Part shown: positions 20,533-33,720 of the stretch, piece by piece
Layout: each line of letters begins with the position of its first letter
Numbering within the stretch: the stretch's first letter is position 1
Assembly: GCF_023856365.1 (NCBI RefSeq)
Contig: NW_026042403.1
Location: 362,324 to 426,323 of the forward strand
From: Brienomyrus brachyistius
Lineage: Eukaryota > Chordata > Actinopteri > Osteoglossiformes > Mormyridae
Direction: 5' to 3'
Length of the DNA stretch: 64,000 bases
The notes under the pieces: model-generated
Databases searched by the model: none
The model's input: only the letters and a program-made list of their open reading frames with translations
Told to the model about the DNA's origin: nothing
Position numbers and translations under genes: made by a program

Positions 20533-20846
20533 GTGCTGACAGTGTGTCTACAGTGAAATGGGCCTGTGTACAGAGAGGATGATCTGTAACAATCCCATGT
20601 TCCTATGGTGACAGATATAAAACTCATGTGAAATACTGGTGCAGAGGGTATAATGTGAGGTCATGTACTCCCATAGTACACACTGACTCTCCACAGGAGG
20701 GTAAAGTGTGAGTCAGAGATGATCCTGACCAGCGAGTCTTCACTGTGACCATCAACAATCTGACAGCTGAGGACTCCGATCGGTACTGGTGTGGTGTGAA
20801 GATCAGTGGAGCCTTTCTGATCAGGTTAATCTGTCAGTCACTGATG
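20533..20846 (+). pseudogene. Broken Ig V-type exon 1 (unit 2)
   Basis: Carries the same two TGA codons and the same 3' frameshift as the unit 1 exon at 3939-4252, so the lesions predate this duplication. Splice sites are preserved. Confidence 0.85.
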
Positions 20847-21199
20847 GTAAGATGTCTGTACTGCAGACTGTAGCCAATGAGATGCACAGTATGTAACATG
20901 TCACTGAGTCAAAAAGGAAGGACCTTAACACAAACACTGATGAAAAAAATGTTTTAATATTTTAAAAATCTGCATTTTAATTTAATTCAATATGATAAAC
21001 GAGACTTGGAAGAAGTAACAGTGTCAGCTAAATCGGGCGACTTCATGAGGTTAAATATGATAAGCAATATGTTAAAAAATGTCAGTTTATTGGCCAAACA
21101 TTTACATACAGTATGTATGTTGTAATGGGCTGATATTCATAAACATTTCATTGCTGTGGAAATCGTTGAGTGTTTTACCTGTGTGTTGAAGTCCTCCAG

Positions 21200-21480
21200 G
21201 GCTGTCAGTGGACAAACAGGAGGTGACGGGTGTGGATGGAGACAGTGTCAGTGTTACTATGGAAACAACAAAAGACAAAGGATGTGGTGTAAGATTGGGG
21301 GCTCCTGTGCATCAGAGAGATCAGTGAGTTTGCATGGGAGGCCTGTCCTGATCAGGGATGACACAGAAAATAAAACCTTCATTGTGACAATGAGTGGGCT
21401 GGAGAGGAAGGACACTGGCTGGTATTGGTGGCTGGTTGTGGAATCCTGCAGATTCCAGTTCATATTACTGTTAAACATAA
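21200..21480 (+). pseudogene. Broken Ig V-type exon 2 (unit 2)
   Basis: Same two frameshifts as the exon at 4606-4886; the open middle segment is identical at protein level. Confidence 0.83.
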
Positions 21481-21652
21481 GTAATTGATTTAAATCTGCC
21501 TGTGAATTATTTATGCTTGAATATAAATAGATACATACTAATCAACCCAGCAGTTTCACTCACGAAGGGGTTTGTGCTTCTTTGTGGGGATAATCCCCTA
21601 TTTATCAGCTGTTGTGAAACAGAGTTATTTATTGGGATTATTGTTTCAATGA

Positions 21653-21830
21653 TAGTGGCACGGTGGTCCAGTAGGCGGCGCTGTTGCTTCACGCCTCCAT
21701 GTTTAGGGGTTTGAATCTGGCTTCTGCTCTGTCTGTGTGGAGTCTGCATGTTCTCCACATGCTGTGTGGGTTTCCTCCAACAATCCAAAAACGCACAGTC
21801 AGGCTAATTGGTGTCTTTAATATTGAATGT
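21653..21830 (+). mobile_element. SINE-like repeat, 5' half (unit 2)
   Basis: Counterpart of 5059-5236, apparently unchanged. Confidence 0.58.
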
Positions 21831-22088
21831 GTGTCTTCTAGTTTATGATCAGTCTGTAATATGACAAAAATCACAGCATTTTCCACAGACATACAGCCAG
21901 TCACTTGTTATGTATACAAATCCAGACAAATCCATGTAGCTTGCAACATAATTCAGGCATTTTTTCATCTTTGTGAGGATGAATTGTTACTAATGGTGTG
22001 CAGACTGACTAACATGTCTGTAGGTGGTTTTTCATTGCAGCGTAGACCAGTGTTACAATTGTACTCTGTAATATCTGTTCCAGTGCTG

Positions 22089-22396
22089 CATCCATCCATT
22101 GTCTGAAACTGCTTGTCTAATTCAGGGTCCCTATGGGCGCAAGGCAGGGAACGTCCCATGACAGGGTGCCAACCAATTGCAGGACACGCTCACACTCCAT
22201 TCCCTCGCACAAGCACACCTACCGGCAATTTGACAACTCCAATTAGCCTCAGCATGTTTTTGGACTGTGGGGGGAAATCAGAGTCCCTGGAAGGAACCCC
22301 ACAATGACACAGGGGGAGCATGCAAACTCCATACACACGGAACTCCAGCGAAGACTTGAGTACACGTGCCAGAGGAGTGAGGCGACAGTGCAAACC
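22089..22396 (-). mobile_element. SINE, minus strand, head deleted (unit 2)
   Basis: Same truncation point as unit 1 (right end 22396), so the truncation was inherited or copied between these two units. Confidence 0.7.
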
Positions 22397-23028
22397 CTGC
22401 TTTTTATTAACTATCCTTTCTCCTGTTTCCACTGCTCTCCTTTTCTCTGCACATGATGAAGAAGGAGGGGATAATGAAAAACGGAGGTAAGCATTCAGCA
22501 GCATTTACAGTAGTGTGGGGGTCCAGCTAGCAGCATTTACCTGATCACACAGTAATGGGAAACTGTCATTTTAATTTTAAGAGAAAAAAATATTTTTTAT
22601 TTGATTTTCTTAATAATAAACTTGAGATCCCATCCCATCCAGGGTGAGCCCTTGCCTTCTGCCCTGTGCTGCTGGGGAATGACTGCAGGCCTGTTTTTAC
22701 AAAATAGTGTAACATGTTGTGTGATAATCTCTAGCTATTTTCATGCTCTTTGTTAATGTCTCCTGTTCCTCACATGTGTCCTGTGTAATAGTACCGATGT
22801 GGCTGTACCGTGTTTCTATAAAGCATGTAAGACTTTACTGTTCACATCCACCCTCTTATTCAGCTCTTTGGTCCAGCTGGCTCTGTATGTAGGACTGAGC
22901 TGATCGGTGCTGCTGTCGATTATCAAGGTGGTTTTACTTCAGTCAGAACAGATTCACTGTTTTGTTCTTCAGGTTTAAATGTGATATGTGTGACTGACAG
23001 ACACACTGGTGTATTATATGTCTCACAG

Positions 23029-23230
23029 GTGGGAGCAGGTTCTGGATGCTGTACTGAAAGCTGGGACTGGTGTGTTTTACCTGATTTGCACCATCATCAC
23101 CATTCAGCTGCACTGGACCTCCTGTAGAAAGCGGGAACCAATCAGAGAGAAGCAGAGGGTCTCCCTGGATCAGAGGAAGCTGGCAGAGGAGATGACCTTC
23201 GTGGAGCAGAATGAGTCAGACGAGCTGTAA
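23029..23230 (+). CDS. Transmembrane/tail exon (unit 2)
   Basis: Protein-level identical to the exon at 6435-6636 and with the same AATAAA. It is open although the Ig exons beside it are broken. Confidence 0.55.
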
Positions 23231-23478
23231 AATAAACGGTTATGCTAACTGCAGTGAAGCCTCTCTCACTCGGCCCTGCTCAGTCTGTACAGTCATAGCA
23301 TGAGAGTCAGTTAAACACAGAGGGGATGATTATCTGCTGGCAACCTGTACAACCACGTATTGGCCACTTATTCACAAGTGCTTTGCTGCCACCTGCTGGT
23401 TAATGTTTAATAATCGTTATCTTGTGAAGGTAAGACTGGTTTTTATTAAATTGTCTCTTGATTCTGAAAAAATATGGT

Positions 23479-24254
23479 ACTATGCAAAAGTCTTGGGCCA
23501 TCAAAGAAAACGTTTAATGCTATTTAATTGGGTTGTGTATATTTGCTCAGAACAAAAACACAATTATCATAAAAATATATGCAAATTAAAAGTGACACAA
23601 TAAAAACTAACAAGAATTTCTTCTTTTCTCCATAAAGTTACTGATGCCTTGTTGGATCGCTAGATGAACCACGCTTTGGATCCTAAACCTCTCCTCAGGG
23701 GCACCCCAGCCATTCCATGTATTTGTTAAATTCTGCCACCAGCTCACTTAATTAATTAATTTAATTAAACAAATGTGTCATGCCCGGCTCGTCCGCTCCT
23801 CCTGTGTGCCACGCCCCCTGATTACCCACGTGTTTTCTCCCGATTGTACCCAGCTGTATCTAGTTAATTTGCTCAGTCCTGTGTATTTCAGTCCGTGTCT
23901 TACCCGAGTCCTTTGTCCGTCATTGATGTCAGTTGATGTTCGTGCCCTCGTCCCTGAGATTAAACCCCTCGTTTGCCCTGATTCTCGGCTGTCTGCCTGC
24001 TTCTTACCCGCCTGCCCGCGATCGCTGCCGTCTCCCGTGACAAAATGTTAATGATGCATTGATTAGCCATAGGAGTTGTGTTATAAAAAGATATAGGTCT
24101 ATTGGATGGTTGGTGCAAATGTTTTACTAACTTTAGAAGAGATTTTGAAATGACTGGGCTGCCACACTTTGACGGACAAAATATTATAATTCTAGACCAA
24201 GATGAAGATCATTTGAACATCATTTTCTTCGACAGCCCAAGACTTTTGTACAGT
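23479..24254. mobile_element. DNA-transposon remnant with inverted ends (unit 2)
   Basis: Counterpart of 6885-7660, same ends and same nested solo LTR. Confidence 0.5.
23776..24042 (+). mobile_element. Solo LTR, 267 bp (unit 2)
   Basis: Same ends and aaatg flanks as the unit 1 copy, so inserted before the units duplicated. Confidence 0.72.
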
Positions 24255-24346
24255 TTTGTATGTGTCTTTTATACTGGTCATAATTTGTTTAAATACATGA
24301 TTAATAAATTGATACTTTACAAAACATTTCATATTTTTCTGAAATT

Positions 24347-24668
24347 GGTAATTATTAAAAATGAATTTCACAAACTTAAATGGTTTGGCTGCGATGGGCT
24401 GGCCCCCCATCCAGGGTTGTTCCCGTGCCCATTGCTTCCGGGATAGGCTCCGGACCCCCCACGACCCAGTAGGATAAGCGGTTTGGAAAATGGATGGATG
24501 GATGGATGGTAATTATTAAAAATGAATTTCACAAACTTAAATGGTTTGGCTGCGATGGGCTGGCCCCCCATCCAGGTTTGTTCCCGTGCCCATTGCTTCC
24601 GGGATAGGCTCCGGACCCCCCACGACCCAGTAGGATAAGCGGTTTGGAAAATGGATGGATGGATGGAG
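24347..24668 (+). repeat. 161-bp tandem duplication with SINE 3' end (unit 2)
   Basis: Two copies as in unit 1, including the same base difference between them. Confidence 0.75.
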
Positions 24669-24748
24669 GGATAAATGGTTTGGAGTTTTTAGGTCACCCC
24701 TCCTCGTCAGAGCCCACCAATCAGGGACTCTTTAAAAGAGTGATGTAA

Positions 24749-25014
24749 TCGGGAACGCCCACTTTTCAATCTGCAGTACAAATACACCAGCTTGTCTCTG
24801 CTAACAACAGCCTGTGAATGTCAGTTAAGGAGGAAACAGTACCACATACATATTGGCCAACATCAAATGAAAATGTAACACACGAAAACAGGACTGCCCA
24901 CTTATCACTCTGCGTAAAATCACACCAGCTTGTCTGAGCTGACAGCAGCCTCACATATCAGCTAAGGAGGAAGACGGCATATCAAAAGTAAAAAGAAAGA
25001 CACCATCAAATGAA
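24749..25014 (+). promoter_or_regulatory. Duplicated promoter/5'UTR-like block (unit 2)
   Basis: Counterpart of 8155-8410 with the 10-bp cttgtctctg present, making the two repeats more alike. Confidence 0.43.
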
Positions 25015-26144
25015 AATATCCCTGTGTGATCTATTGGTTTCTGCTTTCACTCCCATTAAATGACAGTAAGTCTAGTTGGTGTCCGTGGTACTGAAAACCT
25101 GGATCAGTAAATTCCAAATGAAACTTCTTTACCTGATTTAACTGTAACTCACTTATTTTGTTGGCAATGATGCTTTGTTGAGTCTAGAAAGGCGCAAAGT
25201 GGGTTTCAGATAAATTAAATGAAGTAGTTTTGCTTAAAAACCAAAAAGCTTTGAACAATCAGTTCAGCTTTGGACTGTAGTGCTTCACAAAAGTAAAATC
25301 CATCCAGTTAAATCTCTTTATCCCCAAGTCAAGAAGATATCAAATGCAGAAGCACATTGTGGGAGATACAAGGTGCAGACACATTAAAAGCACTTTTTTT
25401 GTGTGAACATTATAAAACAGATTGATACACATTAAGCAGTTTGTAACTTTACATCCAGACCTACATCAGTCAGAAAAAGCAGGCGATGACCATCCCATCC
25501 AGCAGCTTCATCTCTGATTGTACAGAATCCCATGTCAGCGTAACTTCTGAAGTCATGACTAAACTAATTTCCAGCTCTGCCTTCAGTTTCATCTGTTAAA
25601 TTAAATTAGGAACTAAACTAAACTAGGAGGGAAATATAGTCAAGCTACTTAAGTAGCCGAATTTTGTGTATCCACTAGAGGGCAGCCACACATAGATTCC
25701 CTTATGAATGGTTCTGATGCTTCCGGAAAGCACTGCACAGACACCCAGGTATGCCAGTGAGGAACGGATAAAGAGCAGACGGATCCAAATACTAGCTGTA
25801 ATATATAGTATTTTCAATGAATTTAAACAAATTAATATAACAGTGTCAGAGTGTCAGATCCATGTGACTTTTTATGATTGAAGAACTTTGAAAGCCTGAA
25901 TATAACTGAGGAGGCCCACGGACCCCATTATGTGTGAAACATCATTGTGGTGCTGAGAGAAACACAGGACTGCTGATAAGACCCAGATGAAGTGAATTAC
26001 CTGACTTTGCCCCCACCCATCCCCCCCCCCCCAGGATACCCCCACCCCTGTCATACAGACACCTTCCTAACGGACCTCATGATTTGTGCTGATCCACACA
26101 TATGAAAAGGACCTACTGCAGTGACATTTTAAAACTGTATAAAA

Positions 26145-26260
26145 CATAATAAAGACTGAAATAAAGGCCTGAGGTCAGACCCTCTGTATGTAGCACACAG
26201 TGTTTCTGCAGAGTCTCACACTCACATCCTGTATGACGACTTTTCTGCTTTTCAGAATAA
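26145..26260 (+). repeat. Receptor-family intron-1 remnant, copy B (unit 2)
   Basis: Counterpart of 9541-9655. Confidence 0.55.
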
Positions 26261-26691
26261 GTCTGATTTCACTGCTCTTTGCTCATTTGCAATATGAGGA
26301 AGTAACAGTTTAGAAAAGAACTAGACTTATTTGATTAATTTGTTTGTAGTTTAAATTCTGTGAGCATGAATGATTCACTGTGAAGACCAGCTATCAATAA
26401 TTTTGCTATGAAATCATGTTTCTAAAATGATAAGATTCTAGATGAAATCAAAATATTTATTCCTGGTAAGAGCAGGACAACAGCAGCATCAAACTGTTTT
26501 CCTTTTTACAGACAAGAAATAGACAGGAAATGCATCAGTGCACAAACAGTTTATGAAAATCAAAGATAGATGGATGATTTTTAAACATTTAAAACCCACA
26601 AAAAGGGAGGCAGTGAGGTTAAGGAGAGTCAGGAAGTCAGTGTCAGTCTCCACAGATCTGAGGTCAGCGATACACACATAAGGCTCCTCTG

Positions 26692-26731
26692 ATGCTCCTT
26701 TTCATCCTCTTCTTCACTGATGGGCCTCCAG
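26692..26731 (+). CDS. Leader exon, plus strand (unit 2)
   Basis: Same as 10087-10126 with one silent change (ctccttttcatc). The next downstream Ig exon is the interrupted one at 45934. Confidence 0.55.
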
Positions 26732-27949
26732 GTGAGGATCACTTACTCTGGGACTCCACCATTCAGCGTAGTTAAGATGAAGATACATTTTGCACAATAT
26801 ACTTACTACATCTGTTTGTTTATATTCATATTGTTCCATGAAGTTTGATCACTTCCCGATTATAGTCTGTGGTGGTAGCATGTTGACTGACTGATTTTAG
26901 AATTGACTGCAGTCTTCTTTGTGTCCACTATGTGGCAGCAGTATAAAGGAAATATCTTATTCTGTCACAGCTGCTGGTGTGTGTAAAAATTCACATACTC
27001 TGATAACAAGTAATTCTGCCTCCAACTGTTTGTCAGGGACCTGGGCAGGAATGAATTACATGCCGACTGTACATACAACAGAGATAGGCTCCTGGGAGAA
27101 CTTTGCCAGAAGTTGAAACACGACTTTAAGAATGACACTGATACAGAGTACTCAGCTGTTTGGTTGAAACTAAATCTTGGTCTGGATTTTTACATTCTGG
27201 ACCTGAACTACCCACTGCTGCACTGACCCCCACCTTCTTCTTTTTTTTCCCTTTGTCCTGTCCGGCAGCTTTAGCAGAATCATGGTCTGAATGCACTGCT
27301 GTGACAAACATGTTTGCTTTACCATGAGGGGTTCTATAAACTCTGTATAGGCCTCTCATGTTGATCGATTTCATTTTTTAAATTTAAAAAAATTATTTAT
27401 TTCATTTTTAGGCGGCATGGTGATGCAGTGGGTGAGCTGGCCGAAGAGGATGGACAGATTAGGAGGGAAAAAAAGAAGGAAAAAGAAGAAAGGAGCAAGT
27501 GAGATGAAATGAAAGTTTTTAGCGGGTGTCTCTAACTTTGCTCTGCCATTGCATGCACACCACTTCCAGGGCCAGCCTTGCTCTCACGCTGATATACTGT
27601 CAGATTATGCACATCTTATATGTTGTTTTAACCCTTAGCGTATTAGTAAAGGCTGTTTTGTACTTACTTGATGTGATGGTCCACTTTACTGTGGCCTTGA
27701 GCCACATTAGAAATTTATTTCTGATATATTTAACTTAATCCTCATTTTTCTTTTGCCCATGAGCACGAAACAGCTAAATAATTAGCATGATGCAGAAGTT
27801 ATTCTCAGACAGGCACTTAATCTAAAAAGCAGAAATGTCATCATACACGATGTGAGGGTGAGACTGCAGACACACTGTGTGCTGCATACAGAGGGTCTGA
27901 CCTCAGGCCTTTGTGTCAGTTGTTATTATGTTTGATTTGTGATTCTCAC

Positions 27950-27981
27950 CTGGAGGCCCATCAGCGGATGAAGAGGAGCAT
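27950..27981 (-). pseudogene. Leader exon, minus strand, broken (unit 2)
   Basis: Same 8-bp deletion and stop as at 11346-11377; its intron remnant is 27829-27939. Confidence 0.65.
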
Positions 27982-28323
27982 CAGAGGAGCCTTATGTGTG
28001 TCTCACTGACCTCAGATCTGCGCAGACTGGCACTTACTTCCTGATTCTCCATAACTTTGCTGTTTCTCTGTCTTTATCTGTTACTCAGGAGTCCTGAAGT
28101 CCAATGAAAAATCCGCTTTCTCCTGTCTATTTGGCTGATACAAGTTCTGCTCACTTCTGCTTGGGTTGCATGGATCACCAGCCACTTGTCACCAACTAAC
28201 AGACCACAGCCTACCTGACCAATGTCATAACTGGTGCACCTAGGTATAAAATTTAGTCTCACTGTCTCCAAAAAAGGTCACTGTCTGGAACCCCATGGAA
28301 CCACATTTTTGATTCCTTAGACA

Positions 28324-28613
28324 AGAGCATCCTGAGCAGCTGCATCACGGTCTGAATTGGGAACTGCCTCGCCTCAGATCATAAGACCAGCGGATAGTGA
28401 GGATAGCTGAGAAGATTATTAGAGTCTCTCTCCCCTCCATCATGGACATTCACATCACACGCTCCATCCGCAAAGCCACCAACATTGTGGATGACCGCAC
28501 CCACCCCTCACATAATCTTTTCACTCTGGCATCTGGAAAAGCATTCAGGCCTCCACAACCAGACTCAGAAACATGGCGCCTGACTACTGAACTCTCAGGG
28601 ACTGATCTGATAC
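28324..28613 (+). pseudogene. LINE ORF2 C-terminal fragment, shorter (unit 2)
   Basis: Begins at agagcatcctgagc; unit 1 bases 11717-11870 are replaced by aca. The RSIRKATNIVDDRTHPSHNL part is intact. Confidence 0.73.
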
Positions 28614-28617
28614 CACA

Positions 28618-29233
28618 CACAACACACACACACACACAGCTATGTAATTATATCTTCGTGGGGACTCTCCATTCATTTCTATGGGGAAAACTGTAATCCC
28701 AACATGACAACTTTAACCCCTACCAACCCCTAACCTTAACCATATGTAACCAAACCAAATACAAGACTTTTGGCATTTTTAGTTTTTTGACTGTATTTAC
28801 AGATCTTTGTGAGTACCTGAAAATGCCCCCCAAAACATCAAAATAACGGGGTTTTTGTCACATTGTGGGGGACATTTGGTCCCCACAATGTAATATACAC
28901 CTACTCCACACACACACACACACACACACACAGAGATTAGGTATTTGAATCTTTGTGGAGATTCTCCATTCATTTGTATGGGCGTAACCCCAATCCTAAC
29001 TATGGCAACCTTAAACATTGCAGTAGTTACCAAGCAGTAACAGTAAGCAACCAAACAAAATGCAAGACTTTTTGAATTATTCATTTGACTGCATTCACAG
29101 AATTTAATAAAATTCAGTATCTTACTTTCGGGACCGAAAACATGTCCCTACAAAGTCAAAATAACATGTTTTTATAGCACTATGTACATAACCACCCACC
29201 CAAACGCGCGCACACACACACACAAACAGGCCT
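28618..29233. repeat. CA-microsatellite and hairpin repeat block (unit 2)
   Basis: Counterpart with the hairpin at 28861-28890. The middle CA run is expanded here (28905-28932). Confidence 0.55.
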
Positions 29234-29763
29234 ACCTACAGTATACCCTCCATAGATTCCTGAATGAAATATCTGTAAAGCAGTTATTATGGCATGGCGT
29301 TTGGTTTGAACATGCAGTTTTTAAGAATATTGCGCTAATTCTAAACGAAAGACTGCACTAATTCTAAAATAGCTATATAAGAACTTTATTTACCATTAAA
29401 TAAATTATAAATCAAACCAAAATTTAGTCTCTCAAAAAACTTGTATATGACATATCTTTGTTCACATTATGAGAAATTAAAAACACCAGGACACAGAATG
29501 TGAATAACAAGAACTATAGTGTTCTTTCTCAAAAGCGTACCTACCAACGTGGCTAAAATGCTAATTGCGTTCACCAGCTGTGGAAAAAAAACAGCGGGGC
29601 ACCCCAAACATCGCGGTATTACGCATTACCGTAATACTGCATAGCAAAGACATAATGTCATAAAAAAATTACAGTCAGTATTAATAGACAGAACTGCGTG
29701 GTTTCCCATTGACAAGTAGATACATGGTTTACGGGCTTGAAGGCGGTTAGATCAACAAATCCA

Positions 29764-29973
29764 ATCACGCTCAGCCAAAACAAGCACGAGCTAAACATAC
29801 TACTATTGATTGGTTCACCTTCAAATTCGTCCCGCCCTGACAATTAATTCTCGTTTTCATTCGTTGAAAATGGCGTCAGTACATATCTTCATCCTTTCGA
29901 CCAATGAAAAATTTCGCTGGTTTCCATAGAAACAAAATCAGTGCAGTTTGAACATAAACTTTCTGACAGAGCG
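29764..29973 (+). promoter_or_regulatory. CCAAT/RFX X-box promoter (unit 2)
   Basis: X-box intact at 29920-29933, CCAAT boxes intact. Confidence 0.6.
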
Positions 29974-29984
29974 ATGGCGCAGCG
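29974..29984 (+). CDS. Candidate first coding micro-exon (unit 2)
   Basis: Identical to 13511-13521, donor intact. Confidence 0.45.
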
Positions 29985-30622
29985 GTGAGAAGCATCTCTT
30001 CCTATGTTTCTTGCTATTTCTTCAGATTATGTTTTGTTAGCATAGTTAATTATATATTTCATTGTATGTCGTGATATAGTTCATGCAAATATTGCCGCAA
30101 AATATAATTGAAATATATTTAAAATTAGTAGCTTAAACTGTAGATGCTGTGGCCATTTTTCGTAATGTGATTGTTTATATTTAAATTGTAAGAGAAAATA
30201 ATTGTGTTAAACTTAAAAACAACAAGCCTTATGGTTGATATGATTGGTTTTACTCATCCGGTCTGTCGTAATGCGTTTCATCTGAAGATGTTATTCTGAA
30301 AAGAGCCCCTATACGTTTACTTTTTAAATGTCCCATGTTGTTGAAGTAAGATTAACCGTTTGCTGGGTTCATTACCATGGCGATGTTATAACGTACCGAA
30401 GCAGCGTCCTGATTTCGCCAGCGTTACTGTATAGGTTGTGAAACAGTTTTAGCAATTTGGCCGCTTCTATCGGAGTAGCCTCGATGCCACGAGCAGCCAA
30501 TGAAGGCTCCATCCCTTTCCATAGGCATTCTTGGTGAATAGCATTTAGCAAATGTCTGGAGTACGTTGAAAATACACAGTGTCTAGTTTGGCTTTGAGAG
30601 TATCACAGACGGCTAGTTAATT

Positions 30623-30967
30623 ATGTTAACCAGAATGAAAATTCCGAAAGCTGTTTCCTGGACCAACGACCAGCACTGGGGAGCCTGGGACCTGTGGGAC
30701 GAGGTGATCGACTGGGGAGAGAGGAAAGGTTTGGAGGAGTGCTCACCAGCGACACCCCCCACTGTCCAGGCTGGGGAGGTTATGGGGGGACTGGGAGGTG
30801 TGACGGACTGGTGTAAGGGAGGGGAGGGTGTGAGAGTGATAGGCAATGCTGGCATTGTTTCTGAGACTCTTCAGAGAGGAAACTGGCGGTGTAGAGATAG
30901 ATGTGGGTCTGGTATAGATAGAAGATGTAGAAGTGGTGGAAAATTAATATTAAAGTTGAGCTTGTAG
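30623..30967 (+). CDS. Unidentified 114-codon ORF (unit 2)
   Basis: Protein-level identical to 14160-14504. Confidence 0.35.
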   Translation: MLTRMKIPKAVSWTNDQHWGAWDLWDEVIDWGERKGLEECSPATPPTVQAGEVMGGLGGVTDWCKGGEGVRVIGNAGIVSETLQRGNWRCRDRCGSGIDRRCRSGGKLILKLSL

Positions 30968-31124
30968 AGCTCTTGACACAGAGAAGAGCCAAAATACAAG
31001 GAAGATGAAGCTGTGGTTCTTCTGCTGCTGTTTGGGGAACATTAAATGTTTGAAACAGTATCAAAGATAATGAATTAAGTGTGCTAAATTTTGAGATGTA
31101 TAGTGGAATGTTTATTAACAATTG

Positions 31125-32423
31125 TTAATGTGGCGCCCCTGAACCCCCTCGGTTGGCCGCCCCTGCCGGTTGTGTGGGGTCGGGGATGAGGACTAATCGG
31201 GGCCAGTCGGGGATCTGGCCCCGGTGCCGGGGGGGGCCCACTCCTGCACGCCCTTATTGCTCCCCTGGGCCGGACATCACATTTCATACAACACTAGAGC
31301 TTTGAGGGGCAGTGGGGAGGTTTTACTTGCACATTAGACACCACATGACACTAGGGCTGAGGAGGTGGGTATAGGCAGGTGGGGTTCTGCCGTCTGCCAG
31401 CGGTGGGGTGCCCGTGCCTCGACTGTTCACCTGCTTTTTGCACTTTAGTTATATACACAGTCCATGCTACATTAGGGCCTTGGGGTGCAGGGAGGGGGAT
31501 GGGGGACTCTGCCATCTGCCAGTGGTGGGGCCCTCATACTCGATCTGCACCCACTAATTTTAATGCATTGTAGACATAAACACACAACTCTCTCACACTT
31601 GTACATGCACACTTCACATTAACATGGGACGGGGAATCAGTGGGGGCTGAGGGGTCCCCCCTAACTCTCTGTCTCTGGCCCTGCGCGTGTGGGGTGGCCC
31701 AGCAGGTAGAAGATGGCCCTGGCCGGTGTGGGCCGTCTCCTCTTGTGGGCTGCGGGCTGGGTGGTCCTTGGCTCTGCTGCGCCGTGGTGGGGCCCTGGCA
31801 GGCGGTCCGGGGTATCTAGGGATGCTCTGAGCCCTTCTAGGCGAATTGTAGGGTTCGGTCTGGGCTGGGCGGGGGGTCTGCCGCTCCCCAGTTGACGCAG
31901 GTCCGCTCCTGGGTGGTGGGGGGGGGGGGTGCACTTTGTTTGTATGGGTCTCCCTTAGATCATCCTGCAGTGTCGGGGAGGGGGGGGACGTGCCGGGTCG
32001 CTACAGTGGGCGGTGATCCGTCCTGCCGGGGAGCGGGCTGGGGGGACCGTCCGCCAGGGGAGTGTTCCCGGTTGATGGGGCCCTTTGGCCCTGGACCCGC
32101 TTCCCTCGGTGGAGGGCTTGCGGGAGGGACTGGGGGGCTCGCTGTCTGTCCCCCCTCTGCGGACCTCCTTTTACAGGGGTTGGGCCCCCCTTAGTCCCTC
32201 GTGGGCTCCCTCTCGGGTTGGGCGGGTGGTTGTCTTGTGGACATATGGCCATGGGCCGTGTGTTTCTTATGGTTGTTTGTACTCTGTATTCCCCTACACT
32301 TTATTTTCTCCATCCCACCTTTACATCTCCAGCCCGCTGTTCCTGGGAAAAGCCACCTGCCAATCATCCTTGGAGCAGCAGCCATTCTCAGGATCTCCTA
32401 CATCACAGATCACCTAATAAACA
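31125..32423. repeat. GC-rich dispersed repeat (unit 2)
   Basis: Counterpart of 14662-15960. A few changes are shared with unit 3 (cagcaggtagaagatggccc, tcgtgggctccc, catgggccgtg). Confidence 0.55.
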
Positions 32424-33720
32424 CAGGACCTGTTGACGACTGGAGAAAAGGAGAAACGCTGAAGCACACTGGGCATTTTGGAAGCATTTTATCATAATAA
32501 ATTACCTTTGCCTTTACAGTTTCTGTGTACAGTTTCATTATAGTAAATTGCACTTAGTTGTGATTACTCAGTTACAAAGACAATGGGTCACTCTATAATG
32601 GGTGATGGTATGCTTTTAGCTGTGCTTCCACAGGTTGTATCTGCCTTAGTAAATGACTAAATGTCTTTTTCACAAGTGATTTTGATTATGTTTGTAGAAT
32701 TAAATTAAAGGTAAACCTGTACATTGGTTAAAATAACATCTGACTGCTACAATAATACATCATACAGCGTCTTTTGTACTAATGTGCTACCTTGAGACAT
32801 TCAGGTTGTATAATGAACAATTTTAATAAGAATTGTGTTAAGTAATTAACTTTCAAAATCTATCAATACCATGCAAAAGTGTAAAGTCAAATTTATGAGA
32901 TACTTATTACAATAAACGGAAGTAGTCTGTACCCATTTAAAGAGGCTTTACATCATACAGCTTCTTATACTGGTCTGGTTGGTGGGTATAAAGGATCAAT
33001 TAGAAATCTTCCTCCTCCAAATGTATCATATCATTTCATGAGTTTTGGTAGAGTGGGGGTAGCAGGATAATAATAGGATTTACTGGTTATTTTTGATACG
33101 ATAAAATCGCAAGACGCAGAAAAATAAAAATTTGTGTATGGTCAGAATTATCAGTGGTAGGAGATTTTGTCCCTACTACCATCTGGGAAAAGAACATTCT
33201 GGTGCTTATCTGTGAAGAAGCAATTTCAGGAGATATAAATCCTTGCAAAAAGTAGTCTCCCACTCTATAAATAGGGTGCAATTTGTTTTTTCACGCAGTG
33301 GAAATGGAAATGTTTTTTTAATGTTGATGACGACTGTAACTGGTCAAAAGGTGGCGCCAAAGATCCCCAGTAATGCATCGCCCATTAATGTACAGATATC
33401 CCCCTGCCTCACCATGCATGACTCCTCCAATGGTGCTGATGTTTAACAGTACATTCATCCTAACTATACAATTTGATATCTGGTATCGTCCTGTCAGTTT
33501 TAACCCATTTCTAAGTCCCGTATGGTTTAGGTAGCTTTTTTTCCAAAATGATGACCATGAAATTCAGCACATATAACAAATATTGAACTATAGGCATTAA
33601 TTGAAATGCTCTCTCTCACAGACACACACATATTAGATGTCTATGTCTTTGAAATTGTTTAATACGAATTAATCTGTTTTATAATGTTCACACAAAAAAA
33701 GCTTTTGTGTTCACATTTTA

